Shown in pieces: positions 35,137-46,452 of a DNA stretch of 64,000 nucleotides. Location: contig WTXG01000034.1 in the NCBI GenBank assembly GCA_022496185.1, forward strand, positions 62,001-126,000, in the 5' to 3' direction. Source of the DNA: Multifurca ochricompacta. Taxonomy: Eukaryota > Basidiomycota > Agaricomycetes > Russulales > Russulaceae. The notes below the pieces were generated by a model. That model was given only the letters and a program-made list of their open reading frames with translations. It was not told where the DNA came from and did not search any database. A program made the position numbers and the translations under genes. Within the stretch, counting starts at the first letter, position 1, and each line of letters starts with the position of its first letter.

Positions 35137-35930
35137 GCTGACCTTTATGGAGATATCAATCGTATACCTTTTCGTTCCCTTCGTTATCTTCCTAGGAATG
35201 GCGAATTATGTAGCTTGTTGGCGCTTATCTCAATAGCGCTGTTGGTTAAACAAAAAGTGTATCAATACGGATCCAATAAGACAATTTTTATTTTTATCGG
35301 GAGGTACAATGACGAATGCAATGGCGACATATACATGATGTACAAAAGGGAGCGGAGCGGAGGGGGAGAGCAAAGATCAGGAGATTCGAAACGGGCTGTT
35401 GATGTAGGTTTGAAATCAAAGGACGAGCGTGGCTGGCGTGTTACACGTCTGTGCGAAAGCGACGCGCACGTCGGCGGGTCGCGTCTAGAGTCTGGCGGTG
35501 CAATCTTCTTTGAGAATGAGAGGGTGAGAGGGGGTTGGTACTATATGCGGCACATGCCTGTGGAAGAGTAAGATGGTCGAGTGAACTAGTGTTGTTTTGT
35601 TGTCCGGGGGTGGAGGTTGATTCTACGATGGATATGCCGCTCACTCATCTCATCCATTGGTAAGTCATGTGACAATATTACCACTTTAGGAATGTCAGCG
35701 TGGAGATTTGGGTGGGCTCTCGCTTTTCAGAAGCCAAGCGGCAATGGGTCTTCTTTGCGAGCAGTTATCATATCTCAGCAGCCCCAGTCTCCCTCTCTCC
35801 TGTTCCTCAAGGGCCATACTAGTTTCTTGTACATGTATACTTCCGATCTTTGGTCGGCCATTGCGCACCAGTGGGCCAGTTGTATTGTCAACCAACTTAT
35901 GATGTCAACGTCAGAGTGACATCGCTGAGC
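35137..35930 (+). repeat. Crinkler 3' flanking block, copy 1
   Basis: Non-coding-looking block that follows all three larger Crinkler copies (also 43,272-44,144 and 49,195-50,040, both minus). It contains an AGCGGAGCGGAGGGGGAGAG motif, a stretch open in one frame (KRERSGGGEQR), and at 35,660-35,735 a module TACCACTTTAGGAATGTCAGCG that is a direct repeat of the one upstream of the gene (about 32,540-32,600). Confidence 0.7.
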
Positions 35931-36822
35931 ATATACCATGTTTCGAGAGGCTCCGAGTGCCGTTCGAACTGCGGGTCAATATCTCTGTCTTTTCCTTAAT
36001 GCCCAAATAACTTACATGAAAGGAGGCCTTCTGCGTGATGAGGTTACTGGGTAGGGCTGCGTGCTGTCCGTTTGATGGGTCACACATGGGAAGATTACAT
36101 TGCTAGAATGATTAGGATGACTAGGATGACTACACTGGCACTAGACTACCCATAATGGTAGTTCACAATGCATGACAATACACATCCTTCGATACTAGTA
36201 CCCTGGGTAGCACTAAATCATTTGACGATTGATGATACAAGGGTGATGGGGGGTGAGAGACAACAACTTGAAAGGGGGAGGAACTTAAACCCCCTCCCCC
36301 TCCCCCTCCCGACCCATTATCAAATTCCCCTCCCCCAAAAAAAAATTTAATTCGTTTGTTGATGTCAAGTTGTCGAACTCGCAGGCTCGAATACAACAAC
36401 CCCCCCCCCTTTCTCTGCAACACCTGGATCAGTTCACTTATGTTCAGTTCAAAAGGTAGATATAAAAAAAAGATCATTCTGCTGAGCTTTTCAGATCCAG
36501 ATCAAATCAGACGCCAGTCTAGAGTGATCGCAATGAGTGCACAGTAGGCAAAACAAAAACTAACAAATTTAAAAAAGGTCGGTTGGTCTTTTCTAAATAA
36601 AGTGAATGAATATTGAAACCAACCGTACTTACCCTACACATGTACACAACACACTCCTCCCGTGAAAAAAAAAAACTAGAGTGTTGTTATTCCACTTCTA
36701 CTTCCACTTCCTACTTGCCTTACCCTTCATCACTACTCACCACACCACCAACTCCAGTTCCACCAAACCATTCCGGACCTCCGGACTTCTCCCGTCCAAC
36801 GCCCCCCCCCCCCCCTTGCGCC
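35931..36822. other. Intergenic
   Basis: Poly-C/poly-CT runs (36,285-36,345, 36,398-36,415, 36,800-36,815) and A runs. I see no gene or repeat family. Confidence 0.5.
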
Positions 36823-39591
36823 TCATCTAAACCAGTCCACGGTGACCTCCCAACTAACTCTAGAAGCTTCAACACCGTCCAACGGGTGTCCCTCTCCTTC
36901 AAACGTGAGCAACTCGACCTTCTTTCCCAAAGCCCTGAGTGCATGAAAGTACGTCTTCCCATGCACGTTCACAACCCTCCGATCCTCCAACCCGACCAAC
37001 AACAAAACTGGTGCCCGCACCTCCTGCACGTACGCGATCGGTGAGGATGGGTAGAGATGAGCATACAACGCTGGAGGCATCTGATCGGTCTCCACAGATG
37101 GCCGGACCCCGAATTCGGACATGTACCAATCCGGGATATCCGTGCTCGAGGGTTGACTGACGATCACCGGGTTTCGAAGTACGGCCGCGGTGAACGTTTC
37201 CGGATATTGTCCGATGACTGCCAGCCCGCGGGGGGAAAGAGAGAGAGAGAGGGGGGGAAGTAAGACGTCCCGGAAAAGAAGTCAGTGGTCAGAGGTTCAG
37301 AGAAACGCGACGAACCGCAATGTGTTGATCCATAAAAAAAAAATAGAACAGATTACTTACGGTGTGCGGTGAGGAAACCACCGTGACTTCCACCAGTCAC
37401 GAATTGTTTCCCAGGACCGTATTCGCCTTTACCTTGTTTGACGAGGTGATCCACAGAGGCCTTGACGTCTTGCACGTCCAGAGTACCACATTTCCGATCA
37501 ACTTCTGGACATAGAAATTGCCGAATCCCGTTGAACCGGTGTAGTTCGGCACATTCAAAGTGACTACGAGAGAGAAAAGAAAGAGAGGAACTCGTCAGAC
37601 TGAGAGGAACGAAGGGGGGACGCCTTACATCCTTGTAACGCAAACGATGCCAACGCGGGGTTGAAAACTGTCGGAACTTGACCATGTGGACCGCCGTGTA
37701 TGAAGGTCATCACTGGCTGCTGAGGCGACGATGATGATGATGATGATGACGACGACGACGACGACTTTCGTCGTTTCGGCTCGATCAAGATCGTTTCCAC
37801 TGGGTATCGATCAGGTATAGGGAGCACAGAGGCCCTTAGCTCACGAAGAGCATTCTCCACTTTGACAGAACACCAACCCCACCCACCTGGGTCAACATTT
37901 CTTTTCATTCTCACGAATTTCTTCAGGACTCACCTCGGGGTGTAAGCGACGGCTTTCGATGACCTGCCAAATCACTTTAGGTTTCCCTCCCAACTCCTCG
38001 AGTTTCCCAAGGACCAACTCGTTCGGGACTGTCGGCGCGCTCCTCGACGCCAAGACCCACTTACGCCCGTCGGTCGCCAGCGGAGACCAGCTCCAGAGAT
38101 CCTCGCCGGACTCTGCCTGAGTCAAGCGTACCACGCTCTTGGGTTGTTCCAAATCGATCAGGATGACCTCCAACCTGGAGCCCTGCCTCGTCCACGTGAG
38201 CAGGTACGACTTTCCGCCAAGCCTGACGAATGGGCGCGAGAGCAGATTCTCCACGTACAGCCCTGCGAAGCCGTCCATGATCTTTTCATCTATCCTGTCC
38301 ACCACCGGTATCAGGGTCGTCGTCTCCCGGGTCTGTAGGTTGAACTTGTGCAAGGAGAAGCATGACGCGTGGGGACCGCCAGCTCATGGGAGAACCAGAA
38401 CACGGAGTTGGAGGAACCCGGGATGGGTCGCGCGGAGCAAGAGGAGCGTGCGGGATCAGATATTTTTGTCACTGAAATGGCCACGATCGGTATCTCTGAC
38501 GGTGACAGTTGTTGTTGTTGTTGTGGCGCCGGGTCGACGGGCGGCGCCACAAAGTCCAGCTTGAGCTCCCAGATGGCGGTGGGGCGATTATAGCACGCCC
38601 AGATACCGAGTCGTCTCCCATCCTTCCCATACTCAAAACCGGTGGCGAGTAAAGTGTCGTCCGTCACGAACTGAGCTTGGCCAAAGGAGACGATGGAAGC
38701 ATCGGACGTCGCCGTCGCGGGAACGGATACAGATATACTGCGAACCGTCGGAACGTTCAAGTTATCCAGATCGCCTTCGGACAATGCACCAACGGGCCCT
38801 GCGTTGACCTGCCCCCAACGGACGACAAAAAGCGTCGGGCGTTTCCGCCCAACGTATCCCTCGCCATAATCGGGCAAAAACTGGAACTTGGCAAAGAGAT
38901 TGTCGCCCTCGTTCTCTGGCGCATTAGCCTCGGCAGTATATACAAGCGAGGTCTCGGAAGGGGAAAATGCGAGCGTGGAGAGCTGGTCTGGGAGTAGGGA
39001 GGGAAAGGAAGGAGGAAGGGGAGAAGGAGGGGTAAGCTTTCGGGTAAGCCGCACGTTGTGGAGTGTATAATGCAAGGAGGGAAGGGCGCACCGTCGGTAT
39101 AAAAGGCGTTGTGTGCCTTGGTTACGTTAACGGACGCTTCCAGCCTCTCACCTTCCCAAACTTCCACGAACCGTTTCTTGTCTCCTCCTGCCGCCGCGGG
39201 GCCGTTGTGGTTGTTGATCTCGCGAAGGATGGCCGTCAATTTTCCCGAAGGCGAGATCGCCGTGGCGACGACTTCGGGGGATACGTCCTGCGCGGGCGAT
39301 GCGATCGCGGTGAAGGAGCCATCGGATCTGTTGGATTGGATGAAAAACGCCTTGTTCGTTTTTCGTTTTGCGTTTCTCGTGTGGTCCTGAGAGGATGAGA
39401 TGACCTGAACAACTATTGCGCGATGTTATATATATGCGTGCGCAGGAACAAAAAGAAAAAAAAAAGGGGGGGAGGGGACTAAAGGATATGAGCGACACAC
39501 CCTTGTCGGAAAGGAATCGTGCAGAAGCGTATACGGGAATGCTCGAAAGCTCCGTGTACCAATTGTTCGTGTTCGCAGCTGAGGTGACCAT
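36823..39591 (-). pseudogene. APEH: Acylaminoacyl-peptidase (acylamino-acid-releasing enzyme, S9C) with two single-base frameshifts
   Basis: Serine peptidase of the prolyl-oligopeptidase clan that removes N-acylated residues from peptides in the cytosol. Exons on minus: 39501-39591, 39092-39412, 37934-38987, 37629-37854, 37361-37563, 36823-37217. Seen: a beta-propeller half (FVEVWEGERLEAS, LAFSPSETSLVYTAE, GLYVENLLSRPF), then the hydrolase fold: FIHGGPHGQ, NYTGSTGFG, nucleophile in GGSHGGFLTAH, NPVI, and likely Asp and His in GLEDRRV and GEGHPLDG. One base is missing near 38,380 (before GPHASCF) and one in the A-run near 37,490 (before KCGTLDVQD). With these the length would be 763 residues, normal for the family. 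A 13-residue serine run (37,725-37,765) follows EPKRRK. The acceptor at 37,855 is less certain than the others. Confidence 0.88.
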
Positions 39592-40360
39592 GGTAGTCGT
39601 GTGAGTGGTGCGGTATGGTGGTAGAGGGGTGATCTAATTTATGCGAACGTTTTAGGAAGCCGAGCAGCAAATAGAAAGGAAGCGAGAAAGAGAGAAAGAA
39701 AGATTCTAGCCCGGCTGACCCCCTTCCGTTCCGTGGTTCGGAGAAAAGGAAAAGAAAAAGGAAGGGGAAGAGGAAAGAGAAAGGGGTGGTTGAATGAACG
39801 ACCCTCGGTACCCTCGGTCAACAAATCACGCTACCCCATATGTAGAGCGAAGAGTTCCATCTCTCATATCCTTAGAAAAAGGATGTTATTCTTACGCGAT
39901 GAACGACCCTGAAAGCGGCGTTCTTTCCTTTCCAGAACCGATCTGGCCGCCGACTGACCACCTGCACTTTGCAGAAGGCCGAGGCAAGCCCTTTGAAGAT
40001 GCACGCACGGGTGACAAGTGTGGTATACGGGTCTCACGGGTTTGGTAGTTGAGGTCGCGGAGCGGTGTCACGGTATTTGTACTTGTTACTGTTGAGAGGG
40101 CAGAACAATTCATGCGATAGATATCTAACATCTAAGAGTGATAGTGATAGACCCAGACCTAGACCCACACCCACACAGATTCCCCCTTCTACCTGATAAT
40201 AGTAGTGCCTTTCAGACATGCCAAGCGAATCTGTGTTCCAATCCCCTGTCTCTCCCCTCAAAAATCTAATCAATCATCGCCGACCGTCTGTTATCACAAC
40301 AAAAAAAAAAACATCAGTCAGCGATTGCACCACACGACGCAAATGCGGGCCAAGAAACTT
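39592..40360. other. Intergenic between peptidase start and FDH remnant
   Basis: Promoter side of the peptidase, with purine-rich runs at 39,670-39,785. The plus-strand frame at 39,794-40,048 has no recognisable domain. Confidence 0.5.
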
Positions 40361-41786
40361 CTAAAACTCACAAGAACCGTTCTCATACTTGTCCAGGTTC
40401 CCTGCGATATCCCCTCGAAAAACGTTCTGCAAGATTGCTTCGTTCCCTCCACATAACGCGTCGAGCGTCGTGCCCGAAAAATGCGGTGTCATGCCGTTAC
40501 CGCCCCGAGCGGTCCTTCCATCGTTCGCCAGGGTGGTCCTTCGGCGCCTGCTGGACGTTCCACACGTCGCCGGCGTACCCACGCAACTGTCCCGAGCGCA
40601 CGACCGCCGCCACGTCCTCAGCGACGCAGATCGCGCCTCGTGCTGTTTGACGAGCCATGCGCCCGGCTTGAACTCGGCCAGCAGACCCTTGTTAATCAAG
40701 CTTCGCGTGCTCTCATGCAGAGGCGCGTTCACGGACACGAACGTCGCACTGGGACACAAATTCCTAATACCAAAAAGGAAAAAAGGAGTCACATGACATT
40801 AAATAATATATTAATATATTATATAAAAGAAAACTAACCTCAATGACACTCCGAGCGTTGACTGCCTTTTAGGATCGGCGGGCAAAGGGTTATAGTCGTA
40901 GTAGAGAAGCTCCTTGTAATTAAACGGGACTAGACGCTGCAGCACACGATAGCCGATACGGCCTGCACCCAATGTGCCCTCGAGGTCAAAAGCGTTGCAC
41001 GCGATATCGGACACTGCCAATCACCGCGAGTCGCCATCTCGTGCACGGGCACAACGTTGCACATGAGGAGCAACATGGACATCACCACCTGCTCGGTTAT
41101 GGAGACGACATTCGAGCCAGTCATCTAAAATAAAAAATAAAAAAAGTGAGCAATGAGCGAATTTAATTTTATTCGTGCCAGAGAATGTATGACTGACCTC
41201 AAGCACTTGGATTTTTTCGATCGACGGCTGCGTTCAGGTCGATATGGTCTGAGCCAACGCCCGCAGTAACACAAAATTTGAGGTTTTTCGCCTGAAATGA
41301 AATAAACGACATAATGAGAGAGGGGGGACGAAGAATGAAGAGTGAAGAATCGAAGGATACCTTGTCCATAAGTCGCGGGTAAGATACCCCTGGGTGGAAT
41401 GGAGTAGTGATCTGTCTACAAAAAAGCGTACTCATCATCAGAACCTTTCATTCACAAAAAAAAAATACCATATTACATTAACTGTGTGCTTTTGGAAGTC
41501 ACTGTTGTTGGAGCTGGTCACCTGGAGAATCCGATTTCAGTAAATTGACGAGGAGTTCTCCCCAATTTACAGGGAGGGAAAAGACCTGCAATATACTCAT
41601 GGAAACGAGACTCTACGCATTTACGGAGACCGAGCTCATTCTCGACGGTACTCAACAGACGAGGCTCAGCCTTAACGGCTTGAAATCAAATCAATTATAA
41701 AGGATCGCAAGAACCTGTGTGCAACGCCAAAAAAAAAAGTTGTTGGTTTTTTTCTTTTTACGTTTAATGGGGTTGCTGACCTTCAT
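40361..41786 (-). pseudogene. FDH: NAD-dependent formate dehydrogenase, decayed
   Basis: Remnant of the enzyme that oxidises formate to CO2 with NAD+. Seen in several frames: EPRLLSTVENELGLRK, NLKFCVTAGVGSDHIDLNAAV, ATG-proximal [68 protein letters not shown] and [15 protein letters not shown]. Damage: a base lost after GDWQ (about 41,013), about 12 bases lost before GAGRIG, an extra base at about 40,742 (QCDV/SVNAP), and another shift after GAWLV. The start ATG 41784-41786 is followed by an intron after two codons, as in functional homologues. Introns are still visible. It cannot make the enzyme as written. Confidence 0.85.
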
Positions 41787-42264
41787 GTTGTGATTTTATG
41801 GTTTTTTGTCGGGATTCGGTTTAAAGGAAGAGCGAGCGACGAGAGAGCGAGTCGAGTTTCGACTTGACGAGCATAATAGTTCAAGACACTCTTCCTTTTA
41901 TCAGAAAAGAAGGATAAGGTTTTTTTCGTTATATGTACAACCGTACAACCACAAGTTCCAAGTTGTAATTCTAAATTGACGATAGAGGTCTGGTTCATTC
42001 ATTTCACGTGATCACGTGATTGAGTCTCGTACCTTCCAATTCCAGGCTCCTCGTGCTGCAACACCCTCACACCTTCAGACGACGTCACTAGACAGGAGAG
42101 GTTACGTATGATAAAACGGAGGATCATCTAGCATCTAGCTGAGTGTTCAAAATATTCGGATGAACAGCGTGAATAGAAATGTAAGTAAGAATAGAATACC
42201 AAACATGCCAGTGTATTATTTGTACCAATGAGCTAAAGATAACTTCAAAAGCTGTAGCCACGGC
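41787..42264. other. Intergenic
   Basis: This lies between the FDH remnant and the end of the secreted-protein gene. A TCACGTGATCACGTGATT motif at 42,004-42,021 contains two CACGTG E-box hexamers. No gene. Confidence 0.5.
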
Positions 42265-43271
42265 TTACGCGCAACTCACTCCGAGGTCTGGAAAGTTGTA
42301 AGTACCTGGGATAGCATTCTCGCAGCCAGTGCGGTCTCGATGAGAGTTGCAATTCACTTGATCGTTCGCGCTCAAACAGCAACGTAGGCAAAACCGATTC
42401 AGTGCAGGTTCGACACTGGGTTGACAAGACATCAGTACAATGCACAATTTTTCTCTCTCAGGAAGCCGAGACGTACAGCTCAATAAAACTGGCATCCTCT
42501 CCGCCAAACGTGCATTGGGCTCCATTCGGGAAGCGCACGTCCAGCTGCCCGCCAGTGTCACTTAGCACAAAGTGAAACTTGCTCGCGTCAAGACAGCCAG
42601 TGACCTAAAATAACTGTATCAAAACCCCGCCAACCATCCAGTTAGATGTATCATCATCATCACAAACCTGGATCCACGAGCCATCCTCGGCCTTTTGTAA
42701 CGCGGCGGCAGCGATTAAACCGTCTGGCATCGTGTTCGTACATGATTCACTCGAGCTCCCACCAGGGGTGCAAAAGGATTGCGCATCCGCTTCAGACTCA
42801 GACACGAGCTCTATTCAGGAGAGAAGAAAATCGTTTGGGCGGCGGAGCGATGCAGCATGCCATCGGGAACATACCACCGGGTCTCACGGGGAGTAGAAGC
42901 GCAAAGTCATTCTCATTCGTGATGTGAACCGTCGTCAAAACGGAAGGTTCACCCGTTGGCATCGGTGTTGGCCTCGTATCTAGGTCGTTCAGTTGTGCGG
43001 TATCATCATCAGAGGTATATTGGCGACGTCGCAGGGCCGCTCGGAGCTTAGACGGTCGAGTACGAGAAGGTGAGACGGTCGATCCTTTCCAGAAGCGAGA
43101 GCCAGAGGTAGAAGCGTTGCCTGTAGACCCAGCTGCGGGAGAACGAGGATATGGATAGAGCGGGTTCGGACGAAGGCTGTATGGGTCAGACCAGTGATTA
43201 CGAACACCAGTGATCGCGACAGCATAAGTGAAGCTTGCCAGAAGCAGCGTAACATGGAAAGAACCGTGCAT
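42265..43271 (-). CDS. Secreted cysteine-rich protein, 272 residues, 4 exons
   Basis: Exons on minus: 42875-43271, 42668-42810, 42477-42604, 42265-42415; all phases agree and no frameshift is present. The start MHGSFHVTLLLASFTYAVAI is a clear signal peptide. A variable basic Ser/Pro linker follows, then a conserved-looking domain with paired cysteines: SFCTPGG, TNTMPDGLI, DGSWIQVTGC, LDVRFPNGAQC, RFCLRCC, QVNC, TGCENAIPG, LGVSC. I believe similar secreted proteins occur widely in Agaricomycetes, but I know no function. The TTG codon before ATG is not used as start. This is the only long gene after 12 kb without a lesion. Its first bases are duplicated at 49,195-49,262. Confidence 0.85.
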
Positions 43272-44144
43272 CAATAGTAGTCGCCCTGCAACTTAGTACT
43301 AGGGAATGAAAATGTTTTGAAGTAAAAGTGGGAAGATGGTATAAACGCCAGTTGGAAAATTGAATTGTTCAAGAGCAGGACCAGACCAAGGACAAACAAA
43401 TCCATCGTCGAGCCAAATAATCCCACACTGATGTTGACGTCATAAGTTGGTTGACAATACAACTGGCCCACGGGCGTGCAATGGCCGACCAAAGACCGGA
43501 AGGATACATGTACAAGAAACTAGTATGGCCCTCGTGGAACAGGAGAGAGGGAAACTGGAGCTGCCTGAGATATGACAACTGCTCGCAAAGAAGACCCAGT
43601 AATATTGTCACATGACTTACCAATGGCATATCCATCTCAGCCCCCACCCCCGTAAAACAAAACAACATTAGTTCACTCAACTCGACCATCTTACTTTACC
43701 AACTCTTCCACAGGCATGTACCGCATATAGTACCAACGCCCCTCTCACCCTCTCACTCCACAAATCCAAAAGAAAGGACGACCCCACCGCCAGACTCTAG
43801 ACGCGACCCGCCGACGTGCGCGTCGCTTTCGCACAGACGTGTAACACGCCAGCCACGCTCGTCCTTTGATTTCAAACCAACATCAACAGCCCGTTTCGAA
43901 TCTCCTGATCTTTGCTCTCCCCCTCCGCTCCGCTCCCTTTCACTACACAATGTATATATCGCCATTGTATTCGTCGTTGTGTTATTGTAATGTAGCCCAC
44001 TTCCCCTTGAACTAGCAAAAAAAAAATGTCTTCGTATTGATATACTTTTGTTTGACCAACAGCGCTATTGAGATAAGCGCCAACAAGCTACATAATTCCC
44101 TATTGCTAGGAAGGTATAGGAACGACATCTCCATAAAGGTCAGC
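43272..44144 (-). repeat. Crinkler 3' flanking block, copy 2
   Basis: Reverse-oriented match to 35,137-35,930 and 49,195-50,040. Compared with copy 1 it lacks about 70 bases near 43,600, including the TACCACTTTAGGAATGTC module. It abuts the start of the secreted-protein gene, so it also forms that gene's upstream region. Confidence 0.7.
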
Positions 44145-46452
44145 TCAATCTTCGTCCATCTGTCACACAAAAATAATCATCAGCAGAATGAACACATTGT
44201 CAGGCGATCATTCCGTACCCCTGAAACGTTCCCGTTGGACCCATTGGAATCAATTCCCTCCTCATCATTTCTGTTTCAGCTTCCTACTCATATTCTTCAA
44301 TTAAGTCTCAATGACTATGTATAGCCGATTCCTACATACCATAAACCTTGTTCGTCATCTTGTGCTTCATGACTTCTCACGGATTAAGAACACAAGAGTA
44401 GACGCGGATGACAATATTCTTTTCTCCATCCTCATCACTCAGTGTAATCGGTTTGCGTGCCCAATGATGCTGCAACATTTGCGCACTTTCCTCTTTGTCT
44501 GTAACAAATACGTGACACCATGTGCGATTATTTCGAAATTTCGCAGGAAGACCATTAAAAACCAGATTGAACCCTTCCGGGTTCGCGCTATGGGTACCAG
44601 AGATGGTTGCCTGAACTGTAATGAGATGGTCATTTGTGCAAATGATGACGTCAATGGTGGGAAAGGTTTTGGCATCAGGCTTCAGACAGAATGGCGTCTC
44701 GTGATCCCCCAGGTCCTCGGGGTTCGAAGTGAATGGACTCCAGCCCCCACACACAGGGATAGTCAATGATGGCGAATTGGAATCCACGGCGGTGCAATCC
44801 AGTCCCTCCCCATTTGGGTGCTCCTGTGAAGAAAGCCAAGTAAAGACAAACATTTCGAACATGAAACCTGCTGAACCTCTGAAATGTTTATGGCTGCTTA
44901 TCAGGTTGTAAAAGTCCAACTGCTTCTCGACAGTGCGCCCTCCTCTGGCGTCGAGAACCAGGTTATTCAGGTGCTCTGTTGCAATTTCTCCAATTGGGAT
45001 TCCCCTCTTCCCAAGACTCGTACCACTCGGGTGGATGGCAATAAGTCTGTGGCAGGCCCCCATAGCGTCAATGAGATTGGTGTGGCCATCTAAAACCTTA
45101 ACGAAATCTTTTGCGATCTCCTTTACATAGGCTTCATGCCCACCAAGGAACGAAGGGGTTCGTATTATTCTGATCAAGGTACGCGCAGAAGGACCCCATT
45201 TGTCGTAATTATTCTTGAGGGTTTCCACTGAGATATTAAGTAAGGTGCTATGGGAAATCCTTAGCAGGGGACAAAAGCACTACTTGCAATCAAAAAACTG
45301 AACTGACCCGAGTACACGCATCTCGTCCCAAGAGAAGCATTCCATCACATACAGAAACCCGTTATGATACTTCTCCCAACCCGTCCACCGGTCAGCTTCC
45401 GGAGGCGTTGTTTGTACGACGAAAGCTGTTCCCTTGTTGCTAGCATAGAGGAAGCCGTTGCATGGTTTTTCAACTTGCGCATTGGAATCGGAAAGGGCCA
45501 ACGTTCCAACTGGAAGCGCACTAGATTCGGGGGTGTGTATTTCTACACCTGAGTCGTTGAAGAGGAGGTAACACGTAGGACGTGTTTGGAAAGCTGTAGG
45601 CTGCCCTCTACTCAAACGGAGCAACAGAAGATAGAACAGGAAGCATGTTTTTCCTGTGTTGGTAATTATCAGAGCAACGTGCTCATCATTTGCAACACAC
45701 ACATACCGATTCCTGGTTGGCCCGTGATAATTATACCCCCTATACGGGAAGTCTCACGATTCAGGGACGTCTCCTTTATCACGTTAAGAGCGTCATCGTA
45801 TTCTTGGCGGATCATAAGAACCGTCTCCATAAAGCCAAGATCCTTTAGTCGCAACTTTGAAAGAGAGTCCGTGGACAGATAGTTGAAGCTTTTTCCCAAC
45901 TCTGGGACATAGTGTGTTTTGACTCTTTCGTCGAATGAAGTGTTCCATATGGTACTATGCAGATGCTTGGCTGCCTCGAAAAATGGATCACTATCGCATT
46001 CCTGATTGCCGTCAAGTTTTCGCCTCTTCTTGGGCCTCTCAACCGCTGGATTATTGTCAAACATGTGTGGCAATCTGATGATGATCGAAACTTACATGGA
46101 ACTTGCACAATGAGATGCAACTGGCTCCTATCTGGATTGTTTTCCAGTATTGGGAGAGCTCCTTGGCAGGAGGAAGCTCCTGAACGGCCAAGGAGGGAAA
46201 AACGATGGCCTTGATCGCAGTGGAGATCTCATTGCGATTGCTTGCAGGATCGATGGGCGGGTGCGTCGATAGCTTCCAAATAATGAGTTGGTTCGCGTTG
46301 ACGTGGTTCAACGGGTTTGCCATCTCGGCCTTGATGATTTTTTGCAGCTTTGAGACAAGATCATTTGATTCGATTTCAACATCGAAGACGTTTCCAATAA
46401 GGTCTTTTTCGGTATCGATAGCGAGGCAAAACAGGGAGAGTGTTGTGGTCAT
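44145..46452 (-). pseudogene. Crinkler-like (CRN) protein gene, copy 2
   Basis: Same architecture as copy 1: header (LFCLAIDTEK), RPKKRRKL linker, P-loop (GQPGIG/KT), VVQTTPP, CFSWDEM, then FMFEMFVF and the TIDVIICTNDH/VQATIS region; it ends at TCA 44145 (ATG-GAC-GAA-GAT-stop). The start is ATG at 46450-46452 with a TATATATACGTATA box about 85 bases upstream. One base is missing in exon 1 near 46,126, before the QLHLIVQV segment, and the 3' exons differ near 44,393 and 44,270. From about 44,880 downward the sequence is nearly identical to copy 1, while the first half is clearly diverged. Confidence 0.78.

Noticed and set aside
35341..35571. Short protein KRERSGGGEQR... conserved in Crinkler 3' blocks
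   Set aside because: The frame is open in two copies but shifts in the third, and flanking non-coding bases are equally conserved.
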